Assembly (NCBI RefSeq): GCF_022647325.1
Contig: NZ_CP071405.1
Span: forward strand, 2,480,001-2,544,000
DNA length: 64,000 nt
Direction of reading: 5' to 3'
Origin: Pantoea deleyi
Lineage (GTDB): Bacteria; Pseudomonadota; Gammaproteobacteria; Enterobacterales; Enterobacteriaceae
Shown here: positions 48,353-57,832 of the stretch, piece by piece
Layout: each line of letters starts with the position of its first letter
How positions within the stretch are numbered: the stretch's first letter is position 1
Program-made: the position numbers and the translations under genes
The notes under the pieces: model-generated
What the model was told of the DNA's origin: nothing
Database searches by the model: none
Seen by the model: only the letters and a program-made list of their open reading frames with translations

Positions 48353-49503
48353 GAAACACGTCCCAGAATCAGACAGGTATTGTTGCCGCCAAAGGCGAAT
48401 GAGTTAGAGGCGATGACGGGCCGCTGCAGCGCCTGCGGCCGTAACAGCAGGCCGAAGTCCGGCAGGCGCGTATCCTGCGCCGCCTCGCTGAAATCCTGCG
48501 CGGGCAGTGGCAGGTTCTCCTGCAGGATCAGCGCACTGAGGGCCGCTTCGCACACGCCCGCCGCGCCGAGCGTATGGCCGGTCAGATGTTTGGTCGAGCT
48601 GCACGGCACGCGGTCACTGAACAGGCGCTGGATCACCCCGGCCTCCATCTGATCGTTAAGCGGCGTGGCGGTGCCGTGCAGATTGATATAGCCGATCTGC
48701 TCCGGCTGCAGGCTGGCCCGCTGCAGCGCCATCCGCATCGCCCGTTCCGCACCTTCGCCTTCGGGATGCGGCGCGGACATATGCCAGGCGTCAGAAGATT
48801 CGCCCGCGCCCAGCAGCGCCAGTGGCTGCGGCTCGCGGGTCAGCAGCATCAGCGCGGCCCCTTCCCCAATGGAGATGCCGTCGCGATCGCGGCTGAAGGG
48901 CGCGCAGCGCCGTTCGGAAAGCGAGGCCAGGCTGTCAAATCCGTTGATCGGCATCCGGCTCAGCGAGTCGGCGCCGCCAACCAGCGCCACATCGGCCAGT
49001 CCCGCCGCGATCAGCCGTTCGCCACTGATGATGGCACGGGCGCTGGAGGAGCAGGCGGTGGAAATGGTGTAGGCCGGGCCATCCAGACGCAGATAGTGCG
49101 CCAGAAAACGGGAAGGATCGCCCAGCTCCTGCATCTGGTAGTGATAATCGGGCTGCCTGCCGCGGATCTGCTCGTCGCCCTCATCCACCCCGGAGGTGCT
49201 GGTGCCCAGCACGATCGCAACCCGGCTGGCGCCGTAGCGGGCAATCGCCGCGTCGAGCGCCGGACGGATCTGCGCCAGCGCGGCCAGCAGCAGCTGATTA
49301 TTGCGGGTATTGTGCGCGCGCAGGGCAGCCGGGATCGGCGGTAGCGCCCCCCCGACCCGCCCAAGCCAGCAGGCACGCCCGTTGCTCAGCCAGCCCTGAC
49401 AGCGCTGCATGCCAGGCGCCGCCCCTGCTTTCAGGTTCGCCGCAATCTGCTGGCTGTCGTTCCCCAGGGCATTCAGCATGCCGGTGGCCGCGATATAGAT
49501 CAT
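48349..49503 (-). CDS. apeO: Aryl polyene ketosynthase ApeO
   Basis: 384-residue FabB/F-type ketosynthase with intact Cys151 (ISTACSSSAR), His276 (NLHGTAT) and His310 (KHLTGHTLGAAG). In known APE systems it pairs with the shortened KS-like ApeC, encoded at the other end of this operon, in a chain-length-factor-type complex for polyene extension. 4-base overlaps with apeN and apeP. Confidence 0.88.
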   Translation of the reverse strand: MIYIAATGMLNALGNDSQQIAANLKAGAAPGMQRCQGWLSNGRACWLGRVGGALPPIPAALRAHNTRNNQLLLAALAQIRPALDAAIARYGASRVAIVLGTSTSGVDEGDEQIRGRQPDYHYQMQELGDPSRFLAHYLRLDGPAYTISTACSSSARAIISGERLIAAGLADVALVGGADSLSRMPINGFDSLASLSERRCAPFSRDRDGISIGEGAALMLLTREPQPLALLGAGESSDAWHMSAPHPEGEGAERAMRMALQRASLQPEQIGYINLHGTATPLNDQMEAGVIQRLFSDRVPCSSTKHLTGHTLGAAGVCEAALSALILQENLPLPAQDFSEAAQDTRLPDFGLLLRPQALQRPVIASNSFAFGGNNTCLILGRVS

Positions 49504-50072
49504 GAGGCGTCCAGCTGTTGAATGTGGATCTGATAGCCAAAAGCATGCTGCCGGATGCTGATCGGCTGGCGCTGATGACCGCGTTGCAGATAGTCAATTT
49601 CGGTCACCAGATGGTGATCGGCATCGATCAGTTTACGCGTCAGCCCCTGATCCTGTAGCGTCCAGCCCGGCGGCAGCACGGCCTGCCAGCGCGCCACAGG
49701 CCAGTAGCTGAGCATGATATCCGCCAGAACCTGACTGGCCGGCGGCATCTGCGGCAGCGGCATCAGCTGCTCGGTGTGGATACCGCGGGCGTCGTAACGC
49801 AGGCTGAACAGCCGGATACCCACCGAGGAGAGTCCCGCCAGATCGATCTGCTGCTTATCGGCGCTGAGCAGCACCAGCAGCGACTGGCTCTGCCCTTTTA
49901 CCTGCCCGGTCAGCAACTGCTGCTGCTGAAAAGCGGGTTCAATCCCCGGCGACGGCAGCGTGACTTTCACGCCCGGCTTCAGCCAGGCGGTGGGACGGCT
50001 GCTGTCAGGGGCCGGTCCGGCGCAGGCGCTGAGCAGCAGAGCCGTCAGCAGAACGGAGGCGGCACGGATCAT
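49500..50072 (-). CDS. apeN: ApeN, DUF3261 lipoprotein
   Basis: 190-residue predicted lipoprotein. The signal MIRAASVLLTALLLSAC ends in a lipobox. The mature part is beta-rich, with WQAVLPPGWTLQDQGL, and matches the DUF3261 lipoproteins found in APE clusters. Its place between the exporter apeM and biosynthetic genes suggests a role in moving or holding the lipid-linked pigment in the envelope. 4-base overlaps on both sides. Confidence 0.82.
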   Translation of the reverse strand: MIRAASVLLTALLLSACAGPAPDSSRPTAWLKPGVKVTLPSPGIEPAFQQQQLLTGQVKGQSQSLLVLLSADKQQIDLAGLSSVGIRLFSLRYDARGIHTEQLMPLPQMPPASQVLADIMLSYWPVARWQAVLPPGWTLQDQGLTRKLIDADHHLVTEIDYLQRGHQRQPISIRQHAFGYQIHIQQLDAS

Positions 50073-52375
50073 CGTTTACTCCTTGATCGGGTGGGTCGCA
50101 TCGCCAGCGGCGACAGCAGAAACGCGCTGAAGATGCCGCTGCATAAAACGGTGCCAAAACTGGCAATCGCGCTGGTGCTGCTGAACACCAGCATCCCCAG
50201 CGTCAGTAAAGTGGTGATCATCGCCAGCGACACCGCCAGCAGCGAGGTAAGCGGCGTTCCCTGCGGATTGCTGAAAAAGAGCGTGTAGTTGATGCCGATC
50301 CCCAGCACCAGAATCAGCGCCAGCAGGGCAAACAGGTTCAGCGAGGCGCCCGTCCAGCCCAGCGTCGACAGCGCTACCGCCAGCGACAGTACCGACGGCA
50401 GCGCGCTGCGCAGACCCGCGCTGACGCCCAGCCGCAGCACAAAGCTCAGCGTAATCAGCGCCAGCGCCAGTGCCAGAAGGCCGCCGAGCAGGCTGCGCCA
50501 GAAGCTGAACAGCGCGTCGTAGCTCGCCTTGCGGTCGATCCAGCTGACGCCCGGATGCTGCGCCGCCAGCGCCGCGAGGGCTGCGCTGTTCTCTGCACCA
50601 CTGACCGGTACCAGCACCCCGCTGCGCCCGTCCGGCAGCGTCAGCCAGAGCAGCCGCCACCCTTCGCTCAGCGGGCTCGCCAGCCAGGCTGACGGCGTGA
50701 CCGGCATCGGGCTCAGATCCGGCTCGGCCAGCGCCATCCCGGCCTGCTGCAGACGGGCCCGGATGTGCGGCGCGGCCTGGTTCAGCAGCCGGATATCCTG
50801 CTGCTGACGGGCCAGCGACGACAGCGGCAACAGGCGATAGTGCTGCAGCCAGCCCTGCTGCTGCGCCTGCTGCAGATCCGGGGCCAGGGTTTCCAGCCGC
50901 TGCAGCGTCTGCTGCGCATCCTGACCCCAGACGACAAACCAGGTCTGATCGGCGCGCTGTCCGGTCAGGCTGGCCAGCTGGCGATCCTGCTCCAGCAGAT
51001 GGGCCGGGGCACTTTGCAGATGCGCGATATCATCATCCACCTTCAGCTGGGCGATCCCGGCCACGGCGACGATCGCCATCGCCAGCGGCAGTCCCACGCG
51101 CAGCCCGCGCTGGCGACGCCAGGCGGCCAGCCAGCGGGCCAGCGTCACCATGAACGGCACCGGGCGTACCGGCAGGCCGCGAACCAGCCAGGGATAAATC
51201 AGGATCACCGTCAGGCAGGAGGCGGTTAATCCGCTGGCGGCAAACACCGCCAGCTGGCGCAGTCCCGGAAACGGTGCCAGCAGCATCAGCAGCCAGGCGA
51301 TGGCGGTGGTCGCGAGCGCCAGCAGCAGCGTGCCGCGCACTTTACGCAGGCTCTGCCACGGCGTCTGCTGATCGCCGTGCACCATCCGTTCGGTGAGATA
51401 GTAGAGCGTGTAGTCCGCCGAGATGCCGACGATACTCAGGCTCATCACCAGCGTCATCAGATGCAGTTCACCGAAGCAGAGCAGCGTAACCACCGTGCCC
51501 GCCAGCGCGCCGACCGCCACGGAGCTCACCGTCAGCAGCAGCGGCCGCAGCGAACGGAAGACCAGCAGCACCAGCAGCAGCACGCCTCCCAGCGTCACGC
51601 TGCCCAGCGTTTTCACATCATGCTGCGCCCGCTGGCTGGCGCTGTCGCTGAACAGCACCGTGCCGCGCGTCAGCAATGTTGCCTGCGGCCAGCGCTGTTT
51701 CAGCTGCTGCTCCAGCGCGCTGAGCCGGGTCACCAGCGCATGGCTCTGCTCAATACTGAAGGCGTTGCTGGCCAGTTCACCGTGCAGAAAATACCACTGT
51801 TTTCCCTGCGCATCCCTGACCGTCAGCCAGCCGTCATGCAGCACCATGCGCCCGGCATTGCCGGCCAGCGCCAGCTGTGAACCCCGCACCAGCATCAGCG
51901 GGTCGCCCTGCAGCTCCTGACTGCTGACGCCAGAGAAGGCCGAAAAGAGCTGCCCCAGCAGCCACTCCGCCTGCGCCTCGCCGCCGTTCTGCAACCGGCT
52001 GCGGGTCGCCTCATCGATTAATCCATTGCGGTGCTGCCAGGCGAACCGGCCCCACTGCTGCTGCTGCTGTGCACCGAGATCGCCCTCGACCTGTTTCAGC
52101 TCAGGCAGCGCGCGCAGTTGCGCCAGCCACCAGGCCGCCATCTGAGGATCGTCCTGTTCACCGGGCGAAACCAGCCAGACCAGCTGGCGATCCAGCCGCT
52201 GCATAAAGCCCTGCTGCAGCGCCGGTGGCGCAGCGCCGAGATTCTGCTGCGGCAGCAGCGCCAGCACGCTGCTGTTAAGCTGGCTGCGCGGCAGCAGAAA
52301 GGCGAGCGCCGCCGCCAGCAGCAGGCAGAGCAGCAGCCACAGGAGAGCCAGCCTGCGATCGTTACGGCCCGGCAA
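50069..52375 (-). CDS. apeM: MMPL/RND-family exporter ApeM
   Basis: 768-residue inner-membrane protein with the two-half RND layout: an N-terminal helix (about 8-28), a periplasmic domain, about five helices near residues 255-410, a second periplasmic domain, then about five helices at 625-760. It probably extracts or flips the lipidated polyene toward the periplasm. The start appears to be TTG at 52375, overlapping the end of apeL by 14 bases; no ATG gives the first membrane helix, so I accept TTG. Confidence 0.85.
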   Translation of the reverse strand: MPGRNDRRLALLWLLLCLLLAAALAFLLPRSQLNSSVLALLPQQNLGAAPPALQQGFMQRLDRQLVWLVSPGEQDDPQMAAWWLAQLRALPELKQVEGDLGAQQQQQWGRFAWQHRNGLIDEATRSRLQNGGEAQAEWLLGQLFSAFSGVSSQELQGDPLMLVRGSQLALAGNAGRMVLHDGWLTVRDAQGKQWYFLHGELASNAFSIEQSHALVTRLSALEQQLKQRWPQATLLTRGTVLFSDSASQRAQHDVKTLGSVTLGGVLLLVLLVFRSLRPLLLTVSSVAVGALAGTVVTLLCFGELHLMTLVMSLSIVGISADYTLYYLTERMVHGDQQTPWQSLRKVRGTLLLALATTAIAWLLMLLAPFPGLRQLAVFAASGLTASCLTVILIYPWLVRGLPVRPVPFMVTLARWLAAWRRQRGLRVGLPLAMAIVAVAGIAQLKVDDDIAHLQSAPAHLLEQDRQLASLTGQRADQTWFVVWGQDAQQTLQRLETLAPDLQQAQQQGWLQHYRLLPLSSLARQQQDIRLLNQAAPHIRARLQQAGMALAEPDLSPMPVTPSAWLASPLSEGWRLLWLTLPDGRSGVLVPVSGAENSAALAALAAQHPGVSWIDRKASYDALFSFWRSLLGGLLALALALITLSFVLRLGVSAGLRSALPSVLSLAVALSTLGWTGASLNLFALLALILVLGIGINYTLFFSNPQGTPLTSLLAVSLAMITTLLTLGMLVFSSTSAIASFGTVLCSGIFSAFLLSPLAMRPTRSRSKR

Positions 52376-52970
52376 AACGCGTCTTCTCTTCGTCGCTCAG
52401 CTGCGGCGGTTCGGTTCGGGTGCGGGTCAGCTCAATCCGGGTTTTATCCCCCTGCCGGTCATCCAGGCTGATGCTGTCCAGGAAGGTGCTGCCCGCCAGC
52501 GAGATGCGGTTAAAGATTTTGTTGAGCGGCGCGGCCTTCGGCGTCAGATCCAGCGTCCAGGCGCCGTTGCCGCGATCGCTGAAGGCCACGCTGAAGTTGT
52601 CATTGAGGACTTTTTGATCGGCCTGGAACAGCGCCCGCAGCAGATGGTTAAACTGAAACATTTGTGGATTGCTCTCGGCGGTGATCACCTGCGGCTTCTG
52701 GCCGCTGAGGCTCTGCACCATGCGTTTATCATCCAGCAGCAGCGTCATCACAAACGGCGTCTGCTGATGCCACCATAATCCCTGCTCGCGGGCGATCAGC
52801 ATCTGCCCGTGCGACACCAGCGGCTGGCGCATTCCGGCGATGGTGCGCGTCTGGGTAAAGTCGGCCCGGATCACCGGCTGGCTGGCAAAGCGCTGCTGCA
52901 GCTGATCCAGCGTGACCGCGCTGGCGGCACTGGCCCACAACAGCAGGCCGGTAAGCACGATTTTCAGCAT
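52362..52970 (-). CDS. apeL: LolA-like periplasmic carrier ApeL
   Basis: 202-residue precursor with a signal peptide (MLKIVLTGLLLWASAASA) and a LolA-like fold (ADFTQTRTIAGMRQPLVSHGQMLIAREQGLWW). It likely carries the lipid-anchored polyene across the periplasm, paired with ApeM. I start at 52970; the reading from 53018 adds 16 residues before the signal. Overlaps apeK by 7 bases. Confidence 0.86.
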   Translation of the reverse strand: MLKIVLTGLLLWASAASAVTLDQLQQRFASQPVIRADFTQTRTIAGMRQPLVSHGQMLIAREQGLWWHQQTPFVMTLLLDDKRMVQSLSGQKPQVITAESNPQMFQFNHLLRALFQADQKVLNDNFSVAFSDRGNGAWTLDLTPKAAPLNKIFNRISLAGSTFLDSISLDDRQGDKTRIELTRTRTEPPQLSDEEKTRFAGP

Positions 52971-53377
52971 CCTTTCACTCCTAAACGTTCCAGTAGAATA
53001 TCGGGCGACACGAAGCACAACGTCTGGGTCGCCTGTCCGACCGCCACCTGCAGCGTATGGGCTTTGGTGGTGACCTCCCCGGCAGCGTTGCGGACCTCAT
53101 AGTCAATGCGCAGGCGATTCTCATATTCGGTAATCCGGGCGCTGACGCGAATCGTCTCTTCACAGCGCAGGGGCTGGCGATATTTTACCCGGGTATCCAC
53201 CACCGGCCAGACGTAGCCGCTGGCGGCCATCTCGGCGTAGCTGTAGTTAATGCTGCGCAGCAGGGCCTCGCGCGCCACCTCAAAATAGCGGAAATAGTTG
53301 CCGTGCCAGACCACGCCCATGGGATCGCAGTCGTGGAATGAGACAGTCAGCACAACCTCAGCATGATGTTCAGTCAT
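52964..53377 (-). CDS. apeK: Thioesterase ApeK (4HBT hot-dog family)
   Basis: 137-residue hot-dog thioesterase. FHDCDPMGVVWHGNYFRYFEVAREALL is the 4-hydroxybenzoyl-CoA thioesterase signature, with Asp18 as the likely catalytic acid. It could release or edit stalled acyl chains. I start at 53377 (MTEHHAEVV); the longer reading overlaps apeJ in a non-conserved frame. Overlaps apeJ by 8 bases and apeL by 7. Confidence 0.88.
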   Translation of the reverse strand: MTEHHAEVVLTVSFHDCDPMGVVWHGNYFRYFEVAREALLRSINYSYAEMAASGYVWPVVDTRVKYRQPLRCEETIRVSARITEYENRLRIDYEVRNAAGEVTTKAHTLQVAVGQATQTLCFVSPDILLERLGVKGC

Positions 53378-55079
53378 GGTCAGTCCCCTTGTGATGTGCC
53401 TGTGGATCAGGCAGCGTCCAGAAATCGAAAAAGTTAAACCAGTCGAGCGGCGCCAGCAGAGCGTAATGACCCAGCCGCGCCGCATAGCGATCGACCGCCT
53501 GCTGCAGCGCCTGCTGACGTGCGGCGCGGGGCAGCAGCAGCGGATCGGCGAACGGCTCACAGTGCACCCGCAGTTTACCCTGTTGTCGCAGCGCGAACAT
53601 CAGCAGCACCGGGCAGCGCAACGCGGCCGCCAGCACAAAGGGCCCCTGCGGAAAGGGCGCGGCCCGGCCCAGAAACTCGCTCCAGATCACCCGGCGCGCC
53701 CCGCCCCGCTGCGGATTGACCGCGGTGCGATCGCCGACAATTGCCACCCATTCGCCCGCCTCCAGCTTCTGCTGCAGCAGGATCGCCGTTTCCGGCCCGA
53801 TATCGCTGACCGGCATCAGATTTACGCCCGCCTGCGGCGCGATCGTTTCCAGCACCGCCCGGAAACGCCGGGCGTTATCGGTAAAGACCAGGGCATTAAT
53901 CACCAGCCCGCTGACCTGCTGCGCCATCGCCCGGCAGGCTTCGATGTCGCCGAGATGGGAGGCGAGGATCAGCTTACCCTGCGGCGAGGGCGCACGGATC
54001 ACCGCTTCCGCACCCGGCGCAAAATCGATATCGCGGCCCCAGCGCAGATCGCCGCGCCAGCTGGCGACTTTATCCAGCATCGCCCCGGCGAAGCGCAGAA
54101 AATGGCGGTAGCTGTTGAGCCGTGGCGGTAACGCAACCTGCTGCTGCTGCGCGGCCGCAGAGACCTGCGCCAGCCACTGCCGGGAGGCGCGCCGCGCACG
54201 CTGCCCGCTGAGCCAGTAGACCGCCACCACCGGCCAGAGCAGCAGCGTAAAGGGCAGCCGCCCGCCGTAGCGATAGACCGCCAGCATAAAGCGCAATCCC
54301 CACTGTCCGCGACGTTCACTTTCCACCGACCAGTGCGCGGGCGGCTTACGCATCGCCAGCAGACGGGGAATGCGCGGCAGCATGCCGAAAAAGAGCCGGG
54401 TATGCATCCAGGAGATCCGCAGATTGTCGTAGAGCGCATCGAAGTGCGACAGCCCGGTCGCCGGATAGGTGACGCGGGTCGGGATAAAGCGGCTGCGGGT
54501 GCCCTGCCAGTAGAGCCGCACCATGATCTCGGTGTCGAAATCCATACGCTGGCCGATGGCCCGGCGATCGCACAGCGCCAGCGTCGCCGCCAGCGGATAG
54601 ACGCGGAAGCCGCACATGCTGTCGCAGATCGACAGCGACAGCGTTTCGATCCAGACCCAGAAGTGGGTGATGTAGCGGCCATACAGGCGGGATTTGGGGA
54701 TCGAGTCGTCGTAGCGCGGCTGGCCGGAGATCAGCGCGTCGGGATAGCGGGCCGCTTCCGCCAGCATCAGCGGCAGATCCTCCACCTGATGCTGGCCGTC
54801 GGCATCCAGCTGCACCGCGTGGGTGAAGCCGCGTGCCGCCGCCGCCCGCAGACCGTGGATCACCGCCGCGCCCTTGCCCTGGTTGCGCGCCAGCCGCAGC
54901 AGGCTGAGCTGCGGCGCGTGCAGCGTCGCCAGCTGAAGCTGGGTGGCCGCATCGCTGCCGTCATCCACCACGATCACCGGCAGATTAAACGGGGCCAGCC
55001 GCGCCACCACCGACGCCATCATCGCGCCGTGGTTGTAGCAGGGGATCACCACACAGGGCGAGAAGGTATTGTTTAACAC
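53370..55079 (-). CDS. apeJ: ApeJ, fused GT2 glycosyltransferase and acyltransferase
   Basis: 569-residue two-domain protein. Residues about 8-240 form a GT2 domain (CVVIPCYNHG, IVVDDGSD at 36-43, DADGQHQ with Asp92/Asp94). After a membrane-associated linker (about 270-295), residues about 340-560 form an LpxL-type acyltransferase with the HX4E motif His375-Glu380 (SHLGDIE). It probably attaches the polyene to a glycosylated or lipid carrier at the inner membrane. Overlaps neighbours by 7-8 bases. Confidence 0.86.
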   Translation of the reverse strand: MLNNTFSPCVVIPCYNHGAMMASVVARLAPFNLPVIVVDDGSDAATQLQLATLHAPQLSLLRLARNQGKGAAVIHGLRAAAARGFTHAVQLDADGQHQVEDLPLMLAEAARYPDALISGQPRYDDSIPKSRLYGRYITHFWVWIETLSLSICDSMCGFRVYPLAATLALCDRRAIGQRMDFDTEIMVRLYWQGTRSRFIPTRVTYPATGLSHFDALYDNLRISWMHTRLFFGMLPRIPRLLAMRKPPAHWSVESERRGQWGLRFMLAVYRYGGRLPFTLLLWPVVAVYWLSGQRARRASRQWLAQVSAAAQQQQVALPPRLNSYRHFLRFAGAMLDKVASWRGDLRWGRDIDFAPGAEAVIRAPSPQGKLILASHLGDIEACRAMAQQVSGLVINALVFTDNARRFRAVLETIAPQAGVNLMPVSDIGPETAILLQQKLEAGEWVAIVGDRTAVNPQRGGARRVIWSEFLGRAAPFPQGPFVLAAALRCPVLLMFALRQQGKLRVHCEPFADPLLLPRAARQQALQQAVDRYAARLGHYALLAPLDWFNFFDFWTLPDPQAHHKGTDHD

Positions 55080-55420
55080 AGCTGGATCTTCCCGCTGCTG
55101 GCGATCTGCTCGCCCTCCTCTTTCAGCAGGCTGTAGCGGAAGCTCAGCCGCGATTTTGCGGCGTCCCAGTCGAGACGCAATTGCAGCAGCGAGTCGGGCA
55201 GTACCGGCTGCTGAAATTTGATGTTGTCCATTACGGCAAACTGTTTACCGGGCGCCAGCAGCGACACCCCATAGTGCATCACCCAGTTGAGCTGGGCCAC
55301 GCCGGGCAGAATCGGCAGGTCCGTGAAGTGACCCCGGAACCAGAACAGTCCGGCCTCCACCTGCAGGGTCAGCGTTACGCTCTGATCCTGCTGCTGTCGG
55401 CTGCGTTCAATCGGTAACAT
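55073..55420 (-). CDS. apeI: Aryl polyene dehydratase subunit ApeI
   Basis: 115-residue FabA/FabZ-like hot-dog protein with GHFTDLPILPGV at residues 30-41, including the catalytic His31. It should form the active dehydratase with ApeP and create each polyene double bond. It overlaps the apeH stop region by 14 bases and apeJ by 7. Confidence 0.87.
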   Translation of the reverse strand: MLPIERSRQQQDQSVTLTLQVEAGLFWFRGHFTDLPILPGVAQLNWVMHYGVSLLAPGKQFAVMDNIKFQQPVLPDSLLQLRLDWDAAKSRLSFRYSLLKEEGEQIASSGKIQLC

Positions 55421-56726
55421 GAAAAAGTTCCTCTATTTGCGGCCAGGCGCGTTTACTCTGCGCCGTAACCGGAATGGCCGGGACAACCCGCCAGTAACGC
55501 GGCATCGCCAGCGGTTCCAGCCAGCGCTGAAGCTGCCGTTTCCACTGCTGCCTGCGCCGGTGGAGTGCGGCGTCATCCAGCGGTGTGTTCAGCGACAGCA
55601 CCACGCCTATCGCCTGACGTTCATGACGGGTGATCACCAGCGCCGCTGCATCCGCGACCTCTGGCAGACTGAGCAGGCGGCGCTCTATCTCGCTCAGTGA
55701 GAGGCGCTTATCGCCGATTTTCACGATGCGGTCGTGCCGGCCCGCCAGCCGGAAACCGCCGTCCGGCTGCATATCAATACGATCGTCCAGCGGCAGCCCG
55801 CTGGCGTTGCCAATCAGCGGCGACCAGACCTGCCAGCGATCGGGCGCGCTCTGCGCCAGCCTGACCTCAGGAAACGCACGCCAGGACGGCGCCGGCCGAT
55901 CGCAGACGCGCCAGGCCAGCACGCCGGTTTCGGTGCTGCCGTAGATCTCACTGACCGGGCAGCCAAAACGCTGCCAGACCTGCTGCGCATCGGCGTCGCG
56001 CAGCACGCCGCCGGCAGAGACGATCCGTTCACAGACGGGCGCGGCAAGCGCATCGTCCAGCCGCGATAAAAAGGCCGGGCTGCTGACGAAGAGATAACGC
56101 CCGTCACGCGGCAGCTGGGCCAGCTGTTCGCCATAGAAGATCGGCTGGGCGGCAAACGGCAGCCGGAGCATCATGGGCAGAAAGAGCCGGAAAGATAACC
56201 CGTAGAGATGCTGATGGCTGACCGAGGCGATCACCCGGCAGCCCGGCAAGCGCGCGCCCCACAGCGTGCTGATCCAGCGGCTCTCCTGCTCCATCGCCGC
56301 CAGCGTCCTGACGACCTCACGCGGCGTGCCGGTCGATCCCGAGGTAAACAGCACCAGTTCGGCCTGCGCAGGCAGCGGCGGCAGCGGTTCCGGCGCTTCG
56401 GCGTCGTCCCAGGCCAGCTGCGGCAAAGTCACCGCCAGCGGCATGTCGCACACCACCCCATCGAGCCGCGCCTGCATCTCATTCAGCAGAGCGGCGCGAC
56501 AGTGGCCTGGCATCACCGGCGTTTTACCGGCATACCAGCAGGCCAGCAGCGCCACGCAAAAGCGGTAGCTGTCATCAAAACAGAGCGCCCAGTGCGTGCC
56601 GGGCCGGGCCGCCAGCCGCTGGCTCAGCGCCACGACCTGACGGTACATGCTGCTCAGCATCAGAGGCCGATCGCCACGCCAGGCGACCTCGCGGTCGGGG
56701 CCGGTCAGCCATGCCGCCACCCTCAC
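55407..56726 (-). CDS. apeH: Acyl/aryl-ACP ligase ApeH (AMP-binding)
   Basis: 439-residue ANL-superfamily adenylating enzyme, expected to activate the aromatic starter (4-hydroxybenzoate type) and load it on a carrier protein. The phosphate loop LFTSGSTGTPREV is at residues 126-138, EIYGSTETGVLAWR follows mid-protein, and KIGDKRLSLSEIE is the hinge to the C-terminal domain. I start at the GTG at 56726, which overlaps the apeG stop (GTGA); the open frame extends further upstream but only across apeG. Confidence 0.86.
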   Translation of the reverse strand: MRVAAWLTGPDREVAWRGDRPLMLSSMYRQVVALSQRLAARPGTHWALCFDDSYRFCVALLACWYAGKTPVMPGHCRAALLNEMQARLDGVVCDMPLAVTLPQLAWDDAEAPEPLPPLPAQAELVLFTSGSTGTPREVVRTLAAMEQESRWISTLWGARLPGCRVIASVSHQHLYGLSFRLFLPMMLRLPFAAQPIFYGEQLAQLPRDGRYLFVSSPAFLSRLDDALAAPVCERIVSAGGVLRDADAQQVWQRFGCPVSEIYGSTETGVLAWRVCDRPAPSWRAFPEVRLAQSAPDRWQVWSPLIGNASGLPLDDRIDMQPDGGFRLAGRHDRIVKIGDKRLSLSEIERRLLSLPEVADAAALVITRHERQAIGVVLSLNTPLDDAALHRRRQQWKRQLQRWLEPLAMPRYWRVVPAIPVTAQSKRAWPQIEELFHVTD

Positions 56727-57286
56727 CCTTGACGCCTCACGCGCTGCCGGACACACCACTCCGCACCCATCAGCAGCCCGATTAACAGGTAGCTGATGCC
56801 GCCGTTCCACAGCGTCCAGAGCCGCAGATCGCCCCACAGGCAGGTGGCCAGCGCCACGCTGCCGTTGACCATAAAAAAGAGACACCAGATGCGGGTCACG
56901 CGCCGGGTATAGCGCACGGCCGCTGCGGGCAGATCGGGCTCGCGCAGCCGGGCAATGCGCTCCACCAGCGGCATTCCGCGCCAGAGGGAGCCGCCAAAGA
57001 CCAGCAGCAGCGCCAGATTAACGGCGACCGGATACCAGAGCAGCAGATGCTGCGCGCGCAGAAGCTGGCTGCTGACGCAAAGCAGTGCGCCGAGCAGCGC
57101 CAGCCAGCCCATCACGGCACCCATCGCATGATGCTGACGCCGCAGCTGCAGTCCGCGCAGCCCAAACAGCAGCGCCAGCAGCCAGAAGAGTCCCTGCCAG
57201 CGCGGCTGCGTCACGGCCAGCCAGACCAGCAGGGGCCAGACCAGCAGCGTAAGCAGATTCAGCAGGCGCAGGAGAGCAGCAGGCAC
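56723..57286 (-). CDS. apeG: ApeG, COG4648-type membrane protein
   Basis: 187-residue protein with about five hydrophobic helices (LLNLLTLLVWPLLVWLAV, LFWLLALLFGL, GWLALLGALLCVSS, ALLLVFGGSLW and a C-terminal pair). Such proteins recur in APE clusters with no proven function; a role in anchoring the synthase to the membrane is a guess. The start is GTG at 57286, 7 bases after apeF; overlaps apeH by 4. Confidence 0.82.
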   Translation of the reverse strand: MPAALLRLLNLLTLLVWPLLVWLAVTQPRWQGLFWLLALLFGLRGLQLRRQHHAMGAVMGWLALLGALLCVSSQLLRAQHLLLWYPVAVNLALLLVFGGSLWRGMPLVERIARLREPDLPAAAVRYTRRVTRIWCLFFMVNGSVALATCLWGDLRLWTLWNGGISYLLIGLLMGAEWCVRQRVRRQG

Positions 57287-57293
57287 GGCAGGA

Positions 57294-57548
57294 TCAGGCT
57301 TCGTCGCGCATCAGTTGTTCAACCGCATCCACCACATCCTGCACGGTGCGCACCGCACGGAAGGTTTCCGGCTTGATTTTGCGGCCGGTGCGTTTTTGCA
57401 GGTGAACGACCATATCGACGGCATCAATGCTGTCGAGTTCCAGATCTTCGTAGAGACGTGCCTCAGGCTGGATATCCTCAGGCGCGATTTCAAACAGGCT
57501 GGTCAGCAGCGAGGCCACTTCCTGATAGATTTCATCTTTATTCATCAT
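57294..57548 (-). CDS. apeF: Aryl polyene acyl carrier protein ApeF
   Basis: 84-residue carrier protein with phosphopantetheine Ser40 in LELDSIDAVDM. I start at 57548 (MMNKDEIYQEV), preceded by GGAAATAAC; the longer reading from 57632 overlaps apeE and is not conserved. Second of two adjacent carrier genes. No phosphopantetheinyl transferase gene lies in the window, so a housekeeping one must serve. Confidence 0.9.
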   Translation of the reverse strand: MMNKDEIYQEVASLLTSLFEIAPEDIQPEARLYEDLELDSIDAVDMVVHLQKRTGRKIKPETFRAVRTVQDVVDAVEQLMRDEA

Positions 57549-57561
57549 GTTATTTCCGCTT

Positions 57562-57819
57562 TCAGCCTCGCTGTTGGTTGACGAACGCCGCCAGCGTCGC
57601 AACAGAAAAGAAGTGAGCACGCAGGGTTTCACTTTCCGCAGAGAGTGTCACGCCGTAGCGGTTTTTCACGGCCAGGCCGAGTTCCAGTGCATCAATTGAG
57701 TCGAGCCCCAGCCCGTCGCCAAAGAGCGCCGCGTCGGTCTCAATATCGTCGGGGCTGAGATCCTCAAGATTCAGCGTGTCGATAATCATCTGTTTGATAT
57801 CGTTAATTAATACATCCAT
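57562..57819 (-). CDS. apeE: Aryl polyene acyl carrier protein ApeE
   Basis: 85-residue carrier protein with Ser41 in LGLDSIDALEL. It differs clearly from ApeF and from AcpP, and in known systems the two ACPs have separate jobs (starter loading versus extension). 13 bases after both apeD and before apeF. Confidence 0.9.
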   Translation of the reverse strand: MDVLINDIKQMIIDTLNLEDLSPDDIETDAALFGDGLGLDSIDALELGLAVKNRYGVTLSAESETLRAHFFSVATLAAFVNQQRG

Positions 57820-57832
57820 ACCGGTTTTCGTC